The translations under genes were made by a program, and so were the position numbers. The notes under the pieces were generated by a model. It had not been told where the DNA came from and did no database searches. It saw only the letters and a list, made by a program, of their open reading frames with translations. From Proteiniphilum sp. (GTDB lineage Bacteria > Bacteroidota > Bacteroidia > Bacteroidales > Dysgonomonadaceae), in assembly GCA_018433945.1 (NCBI GenBank), contig JAHDQF010000015.1:34484-98483 (forward strand): 64,000 nucleotides of DNA, in the 5' to 3' direction. Positions 8,531 through 19,204 of the stretch are shown piece by piece; within the stretch, counting starts at the first letter, position 1; each line of letters begins with the position of its first letter.

Positions 8531-10660
8531 ATGGCTACTTTACAGAAGATTAGGAATAGAGGCACGTTGTTGGTCATCGTCATTGGAGTGGCACTGCTTG
8601 CTTTTGTTTTAGGAGACCTGCTCACTTCCGGCACCACTCTTTTCGGGAGGGCGCAGGATAAGGCGTTTGTGGTGAACGACGAAGTGATATCAACCAAGGA
8701 ATATGCCGACAAGATTACCGAGTTCGAGGAGTTTCAGAAGATGGTGAGCGGTCAGAGCTCATTGGATGAGAACACCGTGGCCCAGATTCGCGAAGCGGTT
8801 TATCAGCAGATGGTTCGTCGGCGGCTGTTGGAGCATCAGGCCGGCAAGCTTGGGCTGAGTGTGAGCAAGGAAGAGATCAACGACCTGGTTCATGGTGAGT
8901 CTATTTCACCAGTGTTGCAGCAACTCCCTTTTTTCGTGGATCCGCAAACGGGTATTTTCAGTCGCGCCGCGCTGATAAACTTCCTCAACACCATTAACAT
9001 GCCGAGTCCCAATCCGGAAGAACAGGCAATCGTGAACCAGTACAAATCGCTCTGGCTGTTTATTGAAGAGATGGTCCGGACCCAGCGTCTCGAGGAGAAA
9101 TATATTACGCTCCTGTCAGGTGCGGTGATCACCAACGATGCAGAAGCAAAGAGCAATTTCGAGCATTCACAGCAGAATGCCGATATCACCTATGTGGTAC
9201 AGAACTATTTCGCCATACCTGATTCGGTGGTGACGGTGAGTGACAAGGAGATCAGGGCATACTACGACAAGCATAAGAAATCATATCGTCTGGAAGCGCC
9301 TCTGGTCAAGCTCTCCTACTTCACCAAGCAGGTGTTGCCCAGCGAAGAGGATTATGCAGCGGTAGAGGCTGAGTCGCGCGTCGCTTTCGAGGAGTTGCAG
9401 AAGAGCCAGAATCCTGCCAGCGTGGTGTCCGACTACTCGCAGGTTCCCTATCGGGATGTCTTCGTGAGCGAGTCGATGCTGACACCCGATCAGATTGAGT
9501 TTGTTCGCACGGCTGCCATCAATGAAATGTATGGTCCCCGGCTTGTAGATGATTCATACCAGATTGTAAAGTTGATCGACAAGCGTGTAGCTCCCGATTC
9601 GGTTCATTTCCGGATGATGGCCATTCCCCGCGGGTCGTTGGTGGGACAGGACTCAATCGTAACCCGTTTTACCGACAGTATTTATACCGTTATCCGCGAG
9701 GGTCAGTCGTTTGCCGATGTGGCCAACAGCCTTAATCCCAGCTCGAACGGTGGTGATGTGGGGTGGGCCAGGGAGATTGATCTGGCATCTTTTGGCTCGG
9801 AGATGGTAGAGGCTGTGTTCAACTCGCCCGAGGGTGAGCTGGTGAAGCTCTCCCTGCCGGGACAAGAGGTGATTATTCAGATTGAGGAGAGAACCCGCCC
9901 GGTGAACAAGTATAAGGTGGCTATCATCGACATGCCGGTGATCCCCAGTGAGAAGACCTCCAACAACATTGACAATGAGCTGAACCAGTTTGTCTCTACT
10001 CCCGATGTGGGTACCCGGTTTAGCGAGTTGGCATCGGAAAAAGGTTACATGGTGATGCCCAACATCACTGTTTCAGCAAACGAATTCACCTTGGCGCAGA
10101 TCCCCGGTTCGCGTCAGGTAATCACCTGGGCCGCGAATGAGAAGAAGCCGGGCAGCGTGAAGAAGTTCGACCTCACCAACCTGCGAGTTGTTGCCCGTGT
10201 GGATCAGGTGATCCCGGCCGGTACAGCACCACTCTCAGAGGTCTCTTCCGGCATCAGGTCGCAGCTGTTGAATGAGAAAAAGGCTCAGAAGATCATTGCC
10301 GATCTGAAAGCTCAAAACCTCACCACGATCGATGCCTATGCCGAAGCAATGAGCAGCCGCACCGATACGGTCCGGTTTGTGAACTTCAATACACAGAATA
10401 TCACGGGCCTGGGGTATGAACCGGTGATGAATGCGGTTGCAGCCTATGCCCCGCTCAACAGCGTGGTGGGACCATTTAAAGGCAACAATGGCGTCTATGT
10501 GTCGCAAGTGACCGAACGCACCCAGGGGAACGAGAGCTATGATGCCGATGCACAGAAGCGTAGCATGATGAATGAGAAAGCTTATCGTCTGCAGATGCAA
10601 TCCATCGAAGTGTTAAAAGATAAACTGGGCGTGGAAGATAACCGGTACCGGTTCTTCTGA
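8531..10660 (+). CDS. ppiD: Membrane-anchored peptidyl-prolyl isomerase / foldase, PpiD-SurA type
   Basis: A 709-residue protein with one N-terminal transmembrane anchor (about 12-32, LLVIVIGVALLAFVLGDLL) and a periplasmic body. The SurA/PpiD N-terminal helical domain (about 45-240) is followed by a parvulin-type rotamase domain at about 355-455 (HFRMMAIPRG, then SFADVANSLNPSSNGGDVGW and an F/G-rich end), and a long C-terminal region. PpiD helps newly exported envelope proteins fold at the inner membrane. Its position behind barrel, TPR and LptC genes fits envelope assembly. A perfect palindrome 20 bases downstream ends the unit. PpiD-like architecture is clear; orthology to E. coli ppiD is approximate. 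Confidence 0.88.
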   Translation: MATLQKIRNRGTLLVIVIGVALLAFVLGDLLTSGTTLFGRAQDKAFVVNDEVISTKEYADKITEFEEFQKMVSGQSSLDENTVAQIREAVYQQMVRRRLLEHQAGKLGLSVSKEEINDLVHGESISPVLQQLPFFVDPQTGIFSRAALINFLNTINMPSPNPEEQAIVNQYKSLWLFIEEMVRTQRLEEKYITLLSGAVITNDAEAKSNFEHSQQNADITYVVQNYFAIPDSVVTVSDKEIRAYYDKHKKSYRLEAPLVKLSYFTKQVLPSEEDYAAVEAESRVAFEELQKSQNPASVVSDYSQVPYRDVFVSESMLTPDQIEFVRTAAINEMYGPRLVDDSYQIVKLIDKRVAPDSVHFRMMAIPRGSLVGQDSIVTRFTDSIYTVIREGQSFADVANSLNPSSNGGDVGWAREIDLASFGSEMVEAVFNSPEGELVKLSLPGQEVIIQIEERTRPVNKYKVAIIDMPVIPSEKTSNNIDNELNQFVSTPDVGTRFSELASEKGYMVMPNITVSANEFTLAQIPGSRQVITWAANEKKPGSVKKFDLTNLRVVARVDQVIPAGTAPLSEVSSGIRSQLLNEKKAQKIIADLKAQNLTTIDAYAEAMSSRTDTVRFVNFNTQNITGLGYEPVMNAVAAYAPLNSVVGPFKGNNGVYVSQVTERTQGNESYDADAQKRSMMNEKAYRLQMQSIEVLKDKLGVEDNRYRFF

Positions 10661-10680
10661 TCTCATCATCCTGGCAAGTC

Positions 10681-10720
10681 ATATAAAAGGGCTGACCCGC
10701 GCGGGTCAGCCCTTTTATAT
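10681..10720. terminator. Bidirectional terminator: 40-bp perfect palindrome
   Basis: The 40 bases are exactly self-complementary: the left arm ATATAAAAGGGCTGACCCGC is the reverse complement of the right arm. The GC core flanked by A on one side and T on the other terminates equally on both strands. It sits exactly between the convergent ppiD (ends 10660) and pfp (ends 10740). Confidence 0.9.
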
Positions 10721-10739
10721 TGAGAGGTGGTCAGTGGGG

Positions 10740-12404
10740 TTACTGCACCACGATGCGTCCCTTTTGTTCCAGCTGCAATGTTTTGCTGGGCTGGTCACAT
10801 ACTTCCGTAGGGCCGAAGTACTGGATGGGACCGGGATACACATAATCGGTCTCGATGGCCCACTTTTCACGATGATCTTCGAAGTAGCTGAAAGGGGCTC
10901 CTTCCAGCTCCACCAGTGCTTTCTGGATCACCGGTTTCAATTCGCCGTGGCGGCGTTCCATGTTCATCATCATGGTGATGGGAATCCCGCCGGCAATCCA
11001 TTCGGCGGCGGCACCCGTCGTGTTGCGTACCGAGGCCATGTAGCCCGTCTTTCCTGCTGCAATAAGCATGGAAGCGGTATAACCGAGCGAATAGCAGTAG
11101 TCCGCATCATAGTTCGACGGAGCTGCGCATCGTCCTTCGTACCCGAAGAAATGGGTGATGGTGGCAAACTTACCGTTGTATTTCCCCTCTTTACTCCACT
11201 CATCGAGCCGTTTCTTCACCATCTCAGCCAGCAGCTTCTCGGTCTCGATGAGCGACACCTGTACGTTGCCGTGCGGGTCGCGGTCGAGGGTGAGCTGTCG
11301 GGCCACCGTTTCGGGCAGGCTTGCGTAGATCTCAGCATTTTCGGGCGACAGCTTGCTGATGATGTAATCCCGTTTACCGGAGCGGCGTACCAGGTCGAAC
11401 TCCTCCTGATTGTGCGCCAAAAAATCGTTCAGCTCGTTGATCAGTTTCTTCATGGCGGGGATGAACTCGATCAACCCTTCGGGAATGATCACGGTCCCGA
11501 AATTCAATCCTTTCTCCGCCCGTTTCGCGATCACGCCGGCTATCTGATCGATGATATGGTCGAGCGACCATTCCTTTGCTTCCACCTCTTCCGAGACGAT
11601 GCAGATGTTGGGATGAGTCTGCAGCGCACATTCCAGCGCGATGTGAGAGGCGGAGCGACCCATCACCTTGATGAAGTGCCAGTACTTGCGTGCCGAGTTA
11701 CAGTCACGCTGTATGTTGCCGATCAGTTCGGAGTAAACCTTGCAGGCGGTATCGAAGCCGAAGGAGGTCTCAATCTGTTCATTTTTAAGGTCTCCGTCGA
11801 TGGTTTTGGGACATCCGATCACCTGTACGCCGGCATTGATGGAGGCATAATATTCGGCCAGCACACAGGCGTTGGTGTTGGAGTCGTCGCCGCCGATAAT
11901 CACCAGTGCTTTGATATCCAGCTCTTTGAGGATCTCCAGTCCCTTGTCGAACTGCTCTTTGGTCTCCAGCTTGGTGCGTCCGGAGCCGATGATGTCGAAA
12001 CCGCCGGTATTGCGATACTCATCGATGATCGCTTCCGTCAGCTCCTTGTACTGGTGGTCTATCAGGCCGCCCGGGCCGAGAATAAATCCGTACAGTTTGC
12101 TGTCGCGATGCAGACGTTTGATGCCATCGAAGATGCCGGCAATCACATTGTGCCCGCCGGGGGCCTGACCGCCTGAGAGGATCACTCCCACGTTGCAGGG
12201 TGTGTCGCTGCCGGGCTTACCCTCACTGCCGGTAAAGGTTACGATCGGCATCCCGTAGGTGATGGGAAACAGTTTTTTGATCTCCTCCTGGTCGCGTACC
12301 GACTGAGTGGCGGCACCCTCCTTGATTTTCACGTTGCCCTTTAGTCCTTCGGGCATCTTGGGCTTATAGGTAGCCCTTGCAATTTGTAAAGCGCTTTTTG
12401 TCAT
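10740..12404 (-). CDS. pfp: Pyrophosphate-dependent phosphofructokinase (long form)
   Basis: Interconverts fructose 6-phosphate and fructose 1,6-bisphosphate using pyrophosphate, allowing reversible and ATP-sparing glycolysis. The 554 residues belong to the long (plant-beta/spirochaete-like) group. GGDDSNTN (about 170) and [10 protein letters not shown] (about 198) are the signatures of the PPi-dependent type; ATP enzymes have GGxGS at the first site. Substrate-binding [11 protein letters not shown] and PEG (in IIPEGLIEF) are also present. The ATG at 12404 ([20 protein letters not shown]) is chosen because the in-frame extension to 12653 is low-complexity and overlaps the sucA control region. 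It is divergent from sucA. Confidence 0.93.
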   Translation of the reverse strand: MTKSALQIARATYKPKMPEGLKGNVKIKEGAATQSVRDQEEIKKLFPITYGMPIVTFTGSEGKPGSDTPCNVGVILSGGQAPGGHNVIAGIFDGIKRLHRDSKLYGFILGPGGLIDHQYKELTEAIIDEYRNTGGFDIIGSGRTKLETKEQFDKGLEILKELDIKALVIIGGDDSNTNACVLAEYYASINAGVQVIGCPKTIDGDLKNEQIETSFGFDTACKVYSELIGNIQRDCNSARKYWHFIKVMGRSASHIALECALQTHPNICIVSEEVEAKEWSLDHIIDQIAGVIAKRAEKGLNFGTVIIPEGLIEFIPAMKKLINELNDFLAHNQEEFDLVRRSGKRDYIISKLSPENAEIYASLPETVARQLTLDRDPHGNVQVSLIETEKLLAEMVKKRLDEWSKEGKYNGKFATITHFFGYEGRCAAPSNYDADYCYSLGYTASMLIAAGKTGYMASVRNTTGAAAEWIAGGIPITMMMNMERRHGELKPVIQKALVELEGAPFSYFEDHREKWAIETDYVYPGPIQYFGPTEVCDQPSKTLQLEQKGRIVVQ

Positions 12405-12557
12405 TGGGATGATTTTTATATGGAGAATGATTTGAAGCATCAAAAATAGCATTTTTTCCTCAAACGGGGAAATGCAGCATCCGTTTAATCGTTTCACAAT
12501 CTTTTGCAGTTGCATTTTTCTCCTCATATGGAATGATCCTTCTTTTATAAAAAATAG

Positions 12558-12588
12558 TTGGTTTAGACGAACAATTTCGCCATCTTTA
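12558..12588 (+). promoter_or_regulatory. Putative sucA promoter
   Basis: TTG (12558-12560), a 20-base spacer, then CATCTTTA (12581-12588), the same arrangement as the promoter at 3522-3552 but with a final A. It lies 36 bases before the sucA ATG at 12625. It also supports that start over the in-frame ATG at 12472, which lies upstream of the promoter. Confidence 0.4.
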
Positions 12589-12624
12589 TCATTTATATCA
12601 ATATTCTCACAGCAACATGGATCG

Positions 12625-15357
12625 ATGAATACAAAAAATGAACTAGGTAACATGGATATTGAAGCCCTTGAGGGTTTGTATCAGCAATACAAGGAGTCGC
12701 CTGAGAACGTGGATGAAAGTTTTCGCTTTTTCTTTCAGGGATTCGATTTGGCCAACACCCGTTATCCCGTAAAACCGACGGAAGTGAGTGGACAGAACGG
12801 GCATTTTACCAAGGAGATCGCCGTGATACGGCTGATCAACGGATACCGGCGGCGTGGACATCTCTTCACCAAGACCAATCCAGTGCGCACCCGTCGCAGT
12901 TACACACCCACGCTGGCCATTGAAAATTTCGATCTTTCGGAGGGTGACCTCGACACCGTGTTTGAGGCGGGGATAGAGGTTGGCCTGGGCAGGACCACCC
13001 TGCGTAACATCATCTCTCATCTGGAGGAGACCTACTGCAAGTCGATCGGCGTGGAGTACCGTTATATGACCAAGCCGGAGATAGTGCAGTGGCTGCAGGT
13101 GAAGATGGAGAGCAGCCGCAACCGTGAGACCTTTTCGAAAGAGGCGAAGCTGCGGATTCTGGATCGGTTGATCGAGGCTTCCGGTTTCGAGAATTACCTG
13201 CATAAGAAGTTTGTAGGTCAGAAACGGTTCTCGCTGGAGGGTTCAGAGTCGATCATCCCCGCGCTGGACACGATGATCTCGCATGCGGGTGCCTACGACG
13301 TGAACGAGATGGTATTGGGCATGGCTCACCGCGGTCGGCTCAACGTGCTGACCAACATCATGAAGAAACCTTACTCAGAGGTGTTTCGCGAGTTCAATGC
13401 ACAGAATTACGACGAGGAGATCAAGTATGGGGATGTGAAGTACCACCTGGGCTACAACAACACCTTCGACTATGAAGGTCGTACCATCTCCATCAGCCTG
13501 GCACCCAACCCGTCGCATCTGGAGGCGGTGGGACCGGTTGTACAGGGGATTGCACGGGCTAAGCTGGAGAATGAGCATGACTTCACCGACGATGCGGTGC
13601 TTCCCATCCTGGTGCATGGCGATGCCGCCATTGCCGGTCAGGGCGTGGTCTATGAGACCATTCAGTTCTCCAAGCTGAATGGCTACAAGACCGGCGGCAC
13701 CATCCATATTGTGATCAACAACCAGGTGGGTTTCACCACCAGCTACCTGCAGGGGCGTTCCAGTACCTACTGTACCGATGTGGCCAAGGTGACCCAGTCG
13801 CCAGTGTTCCACGTGAATGGCGACGACATCGAGGCGATGGTTTATGTGGCTAAGCTGGCATTGGAGTTCCGGCAGATGTTCAACATTGACGTCTTCATCG
13901 ACCTGCTCTCTTACCGCAAGTATGGTCATAACGAGGGAGATGAGCCCCGTTTCACGCAACCGGAGCTGTATGACATCATCGCGAAGCACAAGAATCCACG
14001 CGATATCTATGCCGAGAAGCTGATCGGCGAGGGGGTGATCACCCGCCAGGCGTTTGAGGAGCGTGTGGAAGCTTTTCAACAGCAGTTGGAGGAGGCCTAT
14101 GAAGTCTCTCTTTCCACCAGCCAGCTCAACCTGCAACCTTTTTTCGCTGAGAAATACAAGGATATCCGCTTCCCTGAAGCGGCCGATTTTGAGACTCCTG
14201 CAGAGACCCGTATCCCGAAAGAGCTGTTCCTGCAGCTGGCAGAACGGATCACCACCCTGCCCAGGGAGATGAAGTTTTTTAACAAGACGGTACGTCTCTT
14301 TGCCCAGCGTGCAGCCATGATCAGCGAGGACTCTTACGATTGGGCCATGGGTGAGCTGATGGCTTATGCCTCGCTGGCATGGGAGAAACATGCGGTACGG
14401 CTGAGCGGACAGGATTCCGAGCGGGGTACTTTTTCGCATCGTCATGCGGAGATCATCACCGAGGATGGGAAAGACAAATATTTTCCTTTGAAGAACCTGG
14501 GCGGGGAACAGGCCGCTGTGCGTGTCTATAACTCTCCTCTCAACGAATATGGTATCCTGGGGTTTGAATATGGCTACTCGCTGGCGCACCCTGAGGGACT
14601 CACCATCTGGGAGGCACAGTTTGGCGATTTTTACAACGTGGGACAGGTGGTGGTTGACCAGTACATTGCTGCTGCACAGGAGAAGTGGGGCATCAAGTCG
14701 GGACTGGTGATGCTGCTGCCTCATGGTTACGAGGGTCAGGGTGCTGACCATTCGAGCGGTCGTATAGAGCGGTTCCTGACTCTTTGTGCCAATCTGAACC
14801 TGCAGGTGGTGAACTGTACCACACCTGCCAACTTCTTCCACGTGCTGCGTCGGCAGCTGCACCGGGATATCCGGGTGCCGCTGATCGTTTTCACACCCAA
14901 GAGCCTGCTGCGTCATCCGGAGTGCACCTCCTCTCTTGCCGAGTTTACCGAGGGTGCTTTCCGGGAGGTGATAGGAGAGACTGCAATAAGCAACCCATCG
15001 AAGGTCAAGCGATTGCTGTTATGCAGCGGTAAGATCTACTATGAGCTGGAGGCGGCACGCCGGGAAGCGGGGAATGATGCCTTGTCGATCATCCGTATTG
15101 AACAGCTCTATCCTTTCCCGGCGAAGCAACTGCATGAGCTGACAGCGCAATACCCGGCAGATGTTGAACGGGTGTGGGTGCAGGAGGAGCCACTCAATAT
15201 GGGTGCTGCCGCTTTTGTGAAGCAACAGTTGGGCGACTGCCATCTGCGACTCATCGGTCGTCCGGCCAGTGGCGTTACGGCTGAGGGGCTGACGGCTCAG
15301 CACAAGATCAACCAGGCTGCGATCATCCAACAGGCGATCGACCTTACAACCCACTGA
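12625..15357 (+). CDS. sucA: 2-oxoglutarate dehydrogenase E1 component
   Basis: Thiamine-diphosphate-dependent decarboxylase of the 2-oxoglutarate dehydrogenase complex, which passes a succinyl group to the lipoyl arm of E2. The 910 residues start [19 protein letters not shown] with the short E1o-type N-terminal segment. Family blocks include [23 protein letters not shown], the thiamine-binding VNGDDIEAM region, [12 protein letters not shown], and the C-terminal transketolase half with [14 protein letters not shown]. Length is normal. sucB follows after 52 bases. No E3 (dihydrolipoamide dehydrogenase) gene is present, so that subunit must come from elsewhere. In an anaerobe the complex may serve a partial or branched TCA pathway (inference). 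Confidence 0.95.
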   Translation: MNTKNELGNMDIEALEGLYQQYKESPENVDESFRFFFQGFDLANTRYPVKPTEVSGQNGHFTKEIAVIRLINGYRRRGHLFTKTNPVRTRRSYTPTLAIENFDLSEGDLDTVFEAGIEVGLGRTTLRNIISHLEETYCKSIGVEYRYMTKPEIVQWLQVKMESSRNRETFSKEAKLRILDRLIEASGFENYLHKKFVGQKRFSLEGSESIIPALDTMISHAGAYDVNEMVLGMAHRGRLNVLTNIMKKPYSEVFREFNAQNYDEEIKYGDVKYHLGYNNTFDYEGRTISISLAPNPSHLEAVGPVVQGIARAKLENEHDFTDDAVLPILVHGDAAIAGQGVVYETIQFSKLNGYKTGGTIHIVINNQVGFTTSYLQGRSSTYCTDVAKVTQSPVFHVNGDDIEAMVYVAKLALEFRQMFNIDVFIDLLSYRKYGHNEGDEPRFTQPELYDIIAKHKNPRDIYAEKLIGEGVITRQAFEERVEAFQQQLEEAYEVSLSTSQLNLQPFFAEKYKDIRFPEAADFETPAETRIPKELFLQLAERITTLPREMKFFNKTVRLFAQRAAMISEDSYDWAMGELMAYASLAWEKHAVRLSGQDSERGTFSHRHAEIITEDGKDKYFPLKNLGGEQAAVRVYNSPLNEYGILGFEYGYSLAHPEGLTIWEAQFGDFYNVGQVVVDQYIAAAQEKWGIKSGLVMLLPHGYEGQGADHSSGRIERFLTLCANLNLQVVNCTTPANFFHVLRRQLHRDIRVPLIVFTPKSLLRHPECTSSLAEFTEGAFREVIGETAISNPSKVKRLLLCSGKIYYELEAARREAGNDALSIIRIEQLYPFPAKQLHELTAQYPADVERVWVQEEPLNMGAAAFVKQQLGDCHLRLIGRPASGVTAEGLTAQHKINQAAIIQQAIDLTTH

Positions 15358-15409
15358 TGCAGCTCGTTCACTGAATCAATTTCATTCAATCATTCTCAAT
15401 CTAAAAATA

Positions 15410-16699
15410 ATGGCACAAGTAGAGATCAGAATACCGAGTCCCGGAGAATCGATCACCCATGTAGAGCTGACGCGATGGCTGGTGGCTGACGGGTCGGTAA
15501 TAAGGAAAAACAGCGAGATCGCTGAACTGGAGTCAGAGAAGGCCACATTGATGTTGGTTGCCGATGAATCAGGCAAGATCACTTTCAATGTTCCCGAGGG
15601 GGAGATGCTGGAGGTGGGTGCGGTGGCTTGTGTGATCGACACCTCTGTTCAACCGGAGGAGATAACCAAAGAGCCGGAACATGAACTTCCGGCAGCGGCT
15701 GGTGATACACCTGCAGAAAAAGCAGAGGAGGCGGCTCCTGAACCGGCGAAAGCGGAAAAAGCCGCGGGGGAAATGCCGGCTGTTGCATCCGTTGGTTCGG
15801 GTTATGACCAGGTAAAGGTGACGCCCTTGGCTGCGAGGATGATGGAGGAGAACGGCCTCTCGGTAGAGGATGTGATTCAGGGACTCCGACGTCTCAGGGG
15901 AGAGGATGTGGAGGCGGTGAGGGCCTCGGGTGCTTTAGGCGGTCCTTCGGGTTTGCGGCAGCCTGCCAGCAGGGAGAGCCGCAGTGAGCGGATGAGCTCG
16001 CTGCGCAGGAAGCTGAGTGAGCGGCTGGTGTCGGTGAAGAATGAGACCGCCATGCTGACTACGTTCAACGAGGTGGATATGAAGCCGATCATGGATCTGC
16101 GCAAGAGACATCAATCCGCGTTCGTGGAAAAACACGGGATAAAGCTGGGCATCATGTCTTTCTTCATGAAAGCCTGTTCCGTAGCATTAAAGGAGTTTCC
16201 CAATGTGAATGCCATGCTGGATGGGGAGAACCTGGTGACGTATGATTATGCCGATATTTCCGTAGCCGTGAGCACACCCAAAGGGTTGATGGTGCCGGTG
16301 ATCCGTAATGTGGAGAGCCTCACCCTGGCGGAGATTGAAAAAGCCATCGCCGATATGGCCGGGAAAGCCCGGATGGGGAAGCTGTCCATTCCGGAGATGA
16401 CCGGTGGCACATTCACGATCACCAATGGCGGCATTTTCGGTTCAATGATGTCTACCCCGTTGATCAATCCGCCTCAGTCGGCTATTCTCGGCATGCATAA
16501 TATCCTGGATCGTCCTGTAGCGATGGATGGTCAGGTAGTGATCCGGCCGATGATGTATGTGGCGTTGTCGTACGACCATCGGGTGATCGACGGCAAGGAT
16601 TCTGTCGGTTTCCTGGTACGGGTGAAGCGATTGCTGGAGAGCCCGCTGGAGATGCTTTTCAGTGGCAGCAGCGGAGAGAAAGCGCTGTTGGATCTTTGA
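15410..16699 (+). CDS. sucB: Dihydrolipoamide succinyltransferase (2-oxoglutarate dehydrogenase E2)
   Basis: Transfers the succinyl group from lipoyl-lysine to CoA and forms the core of the complex. Order of domains in the 429 residues: lipoyl domain (about 2-78; the lipoylated Lys lies in LESEKATL), an Ala/Pro/Glu-rich linker (about 85-125), peripheral subunit-binding domain (about 135-170, [16 protein letters not shown]), and the catalytic acyltransferase domain (about 195-425) with the active-site [13 protein letters not shown] near the C-terminus. It is probably co-transcribed with sucA. The 2-oxo acid specificity is inferred from the E1 partner. Confidence 0.94.
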   Translation: MAQVEIRIPSPGESITHVELTRWLVADGSVIRKNSEIAELESEKATLMLVADESGKITFNVPEGEMLEVGAVACVIDTSVQPEEITKEPEHELPAAAGDTPAEKAEEAAPEPAKAEKAAGEMPAVASVGSGYDQVKVTPLAARMMEENGLSVEDVIQGLRRLRGEDVEAVRASGALGGPSGLRQPASRESRSERMSSLRRKLSERLVSVKNETAMLTTFNEVDMKPIMDLRKRHQSAFVEKHGIKLGIMSFFMKACSVALKEFPNVNAMLDGENLVTYDYADISVAVSTPKGLMVPVIRNVESLTLAEIEKAIADMAGKARMGKLSIPEMTGGTFTITNGGIFGSMMSTPLINPPQSAILGMHNILDRPVAMDGQVVIRPMMYVALSYDHRVIDGKDSVGFLVRVKRLLESPLEMLFSGSSGEKALLDL

Positions 16700-16717
16700 T
16701 CCACCGGCGCTTATAGG

Positions 16718-19039
16718 TTATCCTGATCTACCCACGATGGTGAATCGGGCAAACTTGAGCAGCAGTTGCTTTTTGCCAGCCGATTCAAAATCGACGAAAG
16801 CACGGCGGTCGCTGCCACCCATCTCGATGGCGGTGACCACCCCGCGTCCAAACCGTTCGTGCTCGATGATATCCCCTTCCTGCAGCTCTTTTGCCTCTTT
16901 CGAGAGCGGGATGGATGAGTGTGTTTGTTGCAGGGGTACCGCCTTTTTTGGGGGGGTGATGGTCCGTTCTTTTTCCAGTCGGTCTTCCCGCATCGATCCC
17001 CAGAAATCGTCCGTTTCCGCGTTTTGGGGTTGGTCGGCAGCGGTCTGCCGGTCCATGTTGAGGTAGGTAGGATCGATATCTTTCAGGAAGCGGCTCTCCC
17101 GGGCAGGATTGATCTGGCCGTTACGAAAGCGGCTTTTGGCATAGGTGATCGTGCAGGACTCCCTGGCTCGCGTGAGGGCCACATAAAAGAGACGTCGTTC
17201 CTCCTCCAGTCCCCTCATCTCGTAGCGAGCCATTGAGGAGGGGAAGAGCTCCTCTTCCATCCCCACCACGAAGACATGTCTGAACTCGAGCCCCTTGGCA
17301 GAGTGAACCGTCATCAATGTCACTTTCTCATTTTCCGCCTCGCTATCGGTATCCTGATCGGTGAGCAGTGAGACCTCCGAGAGGAAGTCAACCAGGCGGT
17401 TGTTCTCCTCTCCCTGTTCCTGTCGTGTAGAGACAAACTCGCTCATGGCGTTGAGCAGTTCCTGTATGTTCTGGGTGCGGCTCATCCCCTCCGGGGTCAT
17501 ATCCTCGTAGGCTTCGGCAGCGATGCCACTCTTGCGGATCACCTCCTGAGCCAGTTCAAAGGCGTTGAGGCTCTCGTTTTTTTCGATGAAGCTGCTGATA
17601 AGGGTGTGGAACGCTTCAATCTTTCTTGCCGTGCCGGCGTTCACATCGAGCGAATAGGTTGCAGGTGCGGCCACCACCTGCCAGAGGCTGACCTGTTGTA
17701 GCTGTGCCGCATGGGTGATCTTGCCTACCGTCACATCGCCTATTCCCCGTGAGGGGTAGTTGATGATGCGGCGGAAAGCCTCCTCGTCGTTCGGGTTGAC
17801 GATCATACGGAAGTAGCTGATCACATCCTTAATTTCCTTTCGCTGATAGAATGATAGTCCCCCGTAAATACGGTAGGGGATGTTGTTCTTGCGCAGCGCC
17901 TCCTCGAAGATGCGCGACTGGGCGTTGGTGCGGTAGAGGATGGCGAAATCGCTGTAGGGTGAATGCTTCTCCATTCGCATCCGGCTGATCTTGTTGGCGA
18001 CGATCAATCCCTCTTCAAAGTCGGAGAAGGCGCTCTTCACCTCAATCTTCTCCCCCACGTCGTTGGTAGAAAAAATCTCCTTAAAGATCTGTTCGCTATT
18101 CTTTTTGATGAGGCTGTTGGCCGCGTTCACGATGTTCTGCGTGGAGCGGTAGTTCTGCTCCAGCTTGAAGACCCGTGTCTCGGGATAGTTGGTTTTGAAA
18201 TTCAGGATGTTGTCGATGTTAGCACCCCGAAAGGAGTAGATGCTCTGGGCATCATCGCCCACCACGCATACGCGGTGATGCTTCTCGGCCAGCTGCATCA
18301 CGATGAGGTGCTGGGCAAAGTTGGTATCCTGGTACTCATCCACCAGGATGAACTGAAACTGGTTGCGGTAACGTTCCAGTATCTCGGCATGGTCGCGGAA
18401 GAGGATGTTGGTATAGAGCAGCAGGTCGTCGAAGTCCATGCTGTTGGCAGCCCGCAGCCGCTGCTGGTAGCGGCTGTAGATCTCGCTGATGGCCGGTCGG
18501 TGTGCCTGCCGGTCGTAGTCGAGGATCTCGCTGTTTGAAGCATACATGGATGGGGTGATCAGGCTGTTCTTCGCCTTGGAGATCTGGTTGTGTACTCCAC
18601 CCGGCTTGTACTGTTTGTCGTTGAGCTCCAACTCGCGGATGATCAGCTTGATCAGGTTCCTGGAGTCGGTGGCATCGAAGATGGTGAAGTTGGACTGGAA
18701 GCCGATCGCTTCAGCCTCGTTGCGGAGGATGCGGGAGAAGATGGAGTGGAAGGTGCCCATCCAGAGGCGGCGGGCCTGTTTCTCGCCCACCAGCTCAGCG
18801 ATGCGGCTTTTCATCTCCCTTGCCGCCTTGTTGGTGAAGGTAAGAGCCAGCAGGTAGTAGGGTGGGAGACCCTGCTCCAGGAGCCAGGCAATCTTGTAGG
18901 TGAGCACGCGTGTCTTCCCCGATCCGGCGCCGGCGATCACCAGCGAGGGTCCGTCGCAGAACTCCACGGCAGCCCGTTGCGCCTCGTTCAGGTTGTCGAG
19001 GAACGACGCTGAATTCTTTTCTTCTCTCTTGAAATGCAT
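16718..19039 (-). CDS. UvrD/PcrA family superfamily 1 DNA helicase
   Basis: A 773-residue 3'-5' helicase of nucleotide-excision and mismatch repair or replication restart. Motifs in order: Q-motif NEAQRAAVE, Walker A GAGSGKTR (about 36-43), TFTNKAAREMK, Walker B DEYQDTN, motif III VVGDDAQSIYSFRGA, motif IV QNYRST, motif V VTLMTVHSAKGLEF and motif VI YVALTRA. The C-terminal tail (EGDIIEHERFGRGVVTAIE) is the PcrA-type Tudor-like RNA-polymerase-binding module. Length matches PcrA. It converges on sucB with an 18-base gap. The ATG lies only five bases after a -7 box, so the mRNA may be almost leaderless. The choice between the names pcrA and uvrD is not settled by sequence. Confidence 0.92.
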   Translation of the reverse strand: MHFKREEKNSASFLDNLNEAQRAAVEFCDGPSLVIAGAGSGKTRVLTYKIAWLLEQGLPPYYLLALTFTNKAAREMKSRIAELVGEKQARRLWMGTFHSIFSRILRNEAEAIGFQSNFTIFDATDSRNLIKLIIRELELNDKQYKPGGVHNQISKAKNSLITPSMYASNSEILDYDRQAHRPAISEIYSRYQQRLRAANSMDFDDLLLYTNILFRDHAEILERYRNQFQFILVDEYQDTNFAQHLIVMQLAEKHHRVCVVGDDAQSIYSFRGANIDNILNFKTNYPETRVFKLEQNYRSTQNIVNAANSLIKKNSEQIFKEIFSTNDVGEKIEVKSAFSDFEEGLIVANKISRMRMEKHSPYSDFAILYRTNAQSRIFEEALRKNNIPYRIYGGLSFYQRKEIKDVISYFRMIVNPNDEEAFRRIINYPSRGIGDVTVGKITHAAQLQQVSLWQVVAAPATYSLDVNAGTARKIEAFHTLISSFIEKNESLNAFELAQEVIRKSGIAAEAYEDMTPEGMSRTQNIQELLNAMSEFVSTRQEQGEENNRLVDFLSEVSLLTDQDTDSEAENEKVTLMTVHSAKGLEFRHVFVVGMEEELFPSSMARYEMRGLEEERRLFYVALTRARESCTITYAKSRFRNGQINPARESRFLKDIDPTYLNMDRQTAADQPQNAETDDFWGSMREDRLEKERTITPPKKAVPLQQTHSSIPLSKEAKELQEGDIIEHERFGRGVVTAIEMGGSDRRAFVDFESAGKKQLLLKFARFTIVGRSG

Positions 19040-19044
19040 GGGTA

Positions 19045-19052
19045 CAAAAATA
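19045..19052 (-). promoter_or_regulatory. -7 box (TATTTTTG) abutting the uvrD/pcrA-like start
   Basis: On the minus strand TATTTTTG fits TAnnTTTG exactly and ends five bases before the ATG at 19039. If transcription begins about four bases after the box, the leader would be only two or three bases. No good TTG is seen at -33. Confidence 0.4.
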
Positions 19053-19150
19053 CAACTTTTTCGTTAAGCGAAGGCAGAAGTCAAACTTGTTTGAATTAAG
19101 CCAGGTCCAAGGGAAGTCTGAGTTTATTGAATTTTTGGGCGTAACACCAT

Positions 19151-19177
19151 AAAAAAACCGCTCTCAACTGAGAGCGG
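19151..19177 (-). terminator. Terminator hairpin downstream of the HigBA module (copy 1)
   Basis: CCGCTCTCAACTGAGAGCGG (19158-19177) forms a 9-bp stem with a 2-base loop. In the minus direction it is followed by a run of seven T, so it ends higBA transcription. The same hairpin, differing only in the loop, lies at 19869-19888 on the other side of the module. Confidence 0.75.
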
Positions 19178-19204
19178 TTCAGTGAGCATTGTTCCTGATA
19201 TTCT

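Noticed and set aside
10734-12176. A 480-codon open frame on the plus strand opposite pfp
   Set aside because: It is antisense to a clear enzyme gene, is rich in His/Val/Leu as expected of a codon shadow, and has no domain. The terminator palindrome also lies directly before it.
13375-14916. A 513-codon open frame on the minus strand opposite sucA
   Set aside because: Shadow of the GC-rich sucA gene; composition and lack of motifs fit antisense of codon-biased coding sequence.
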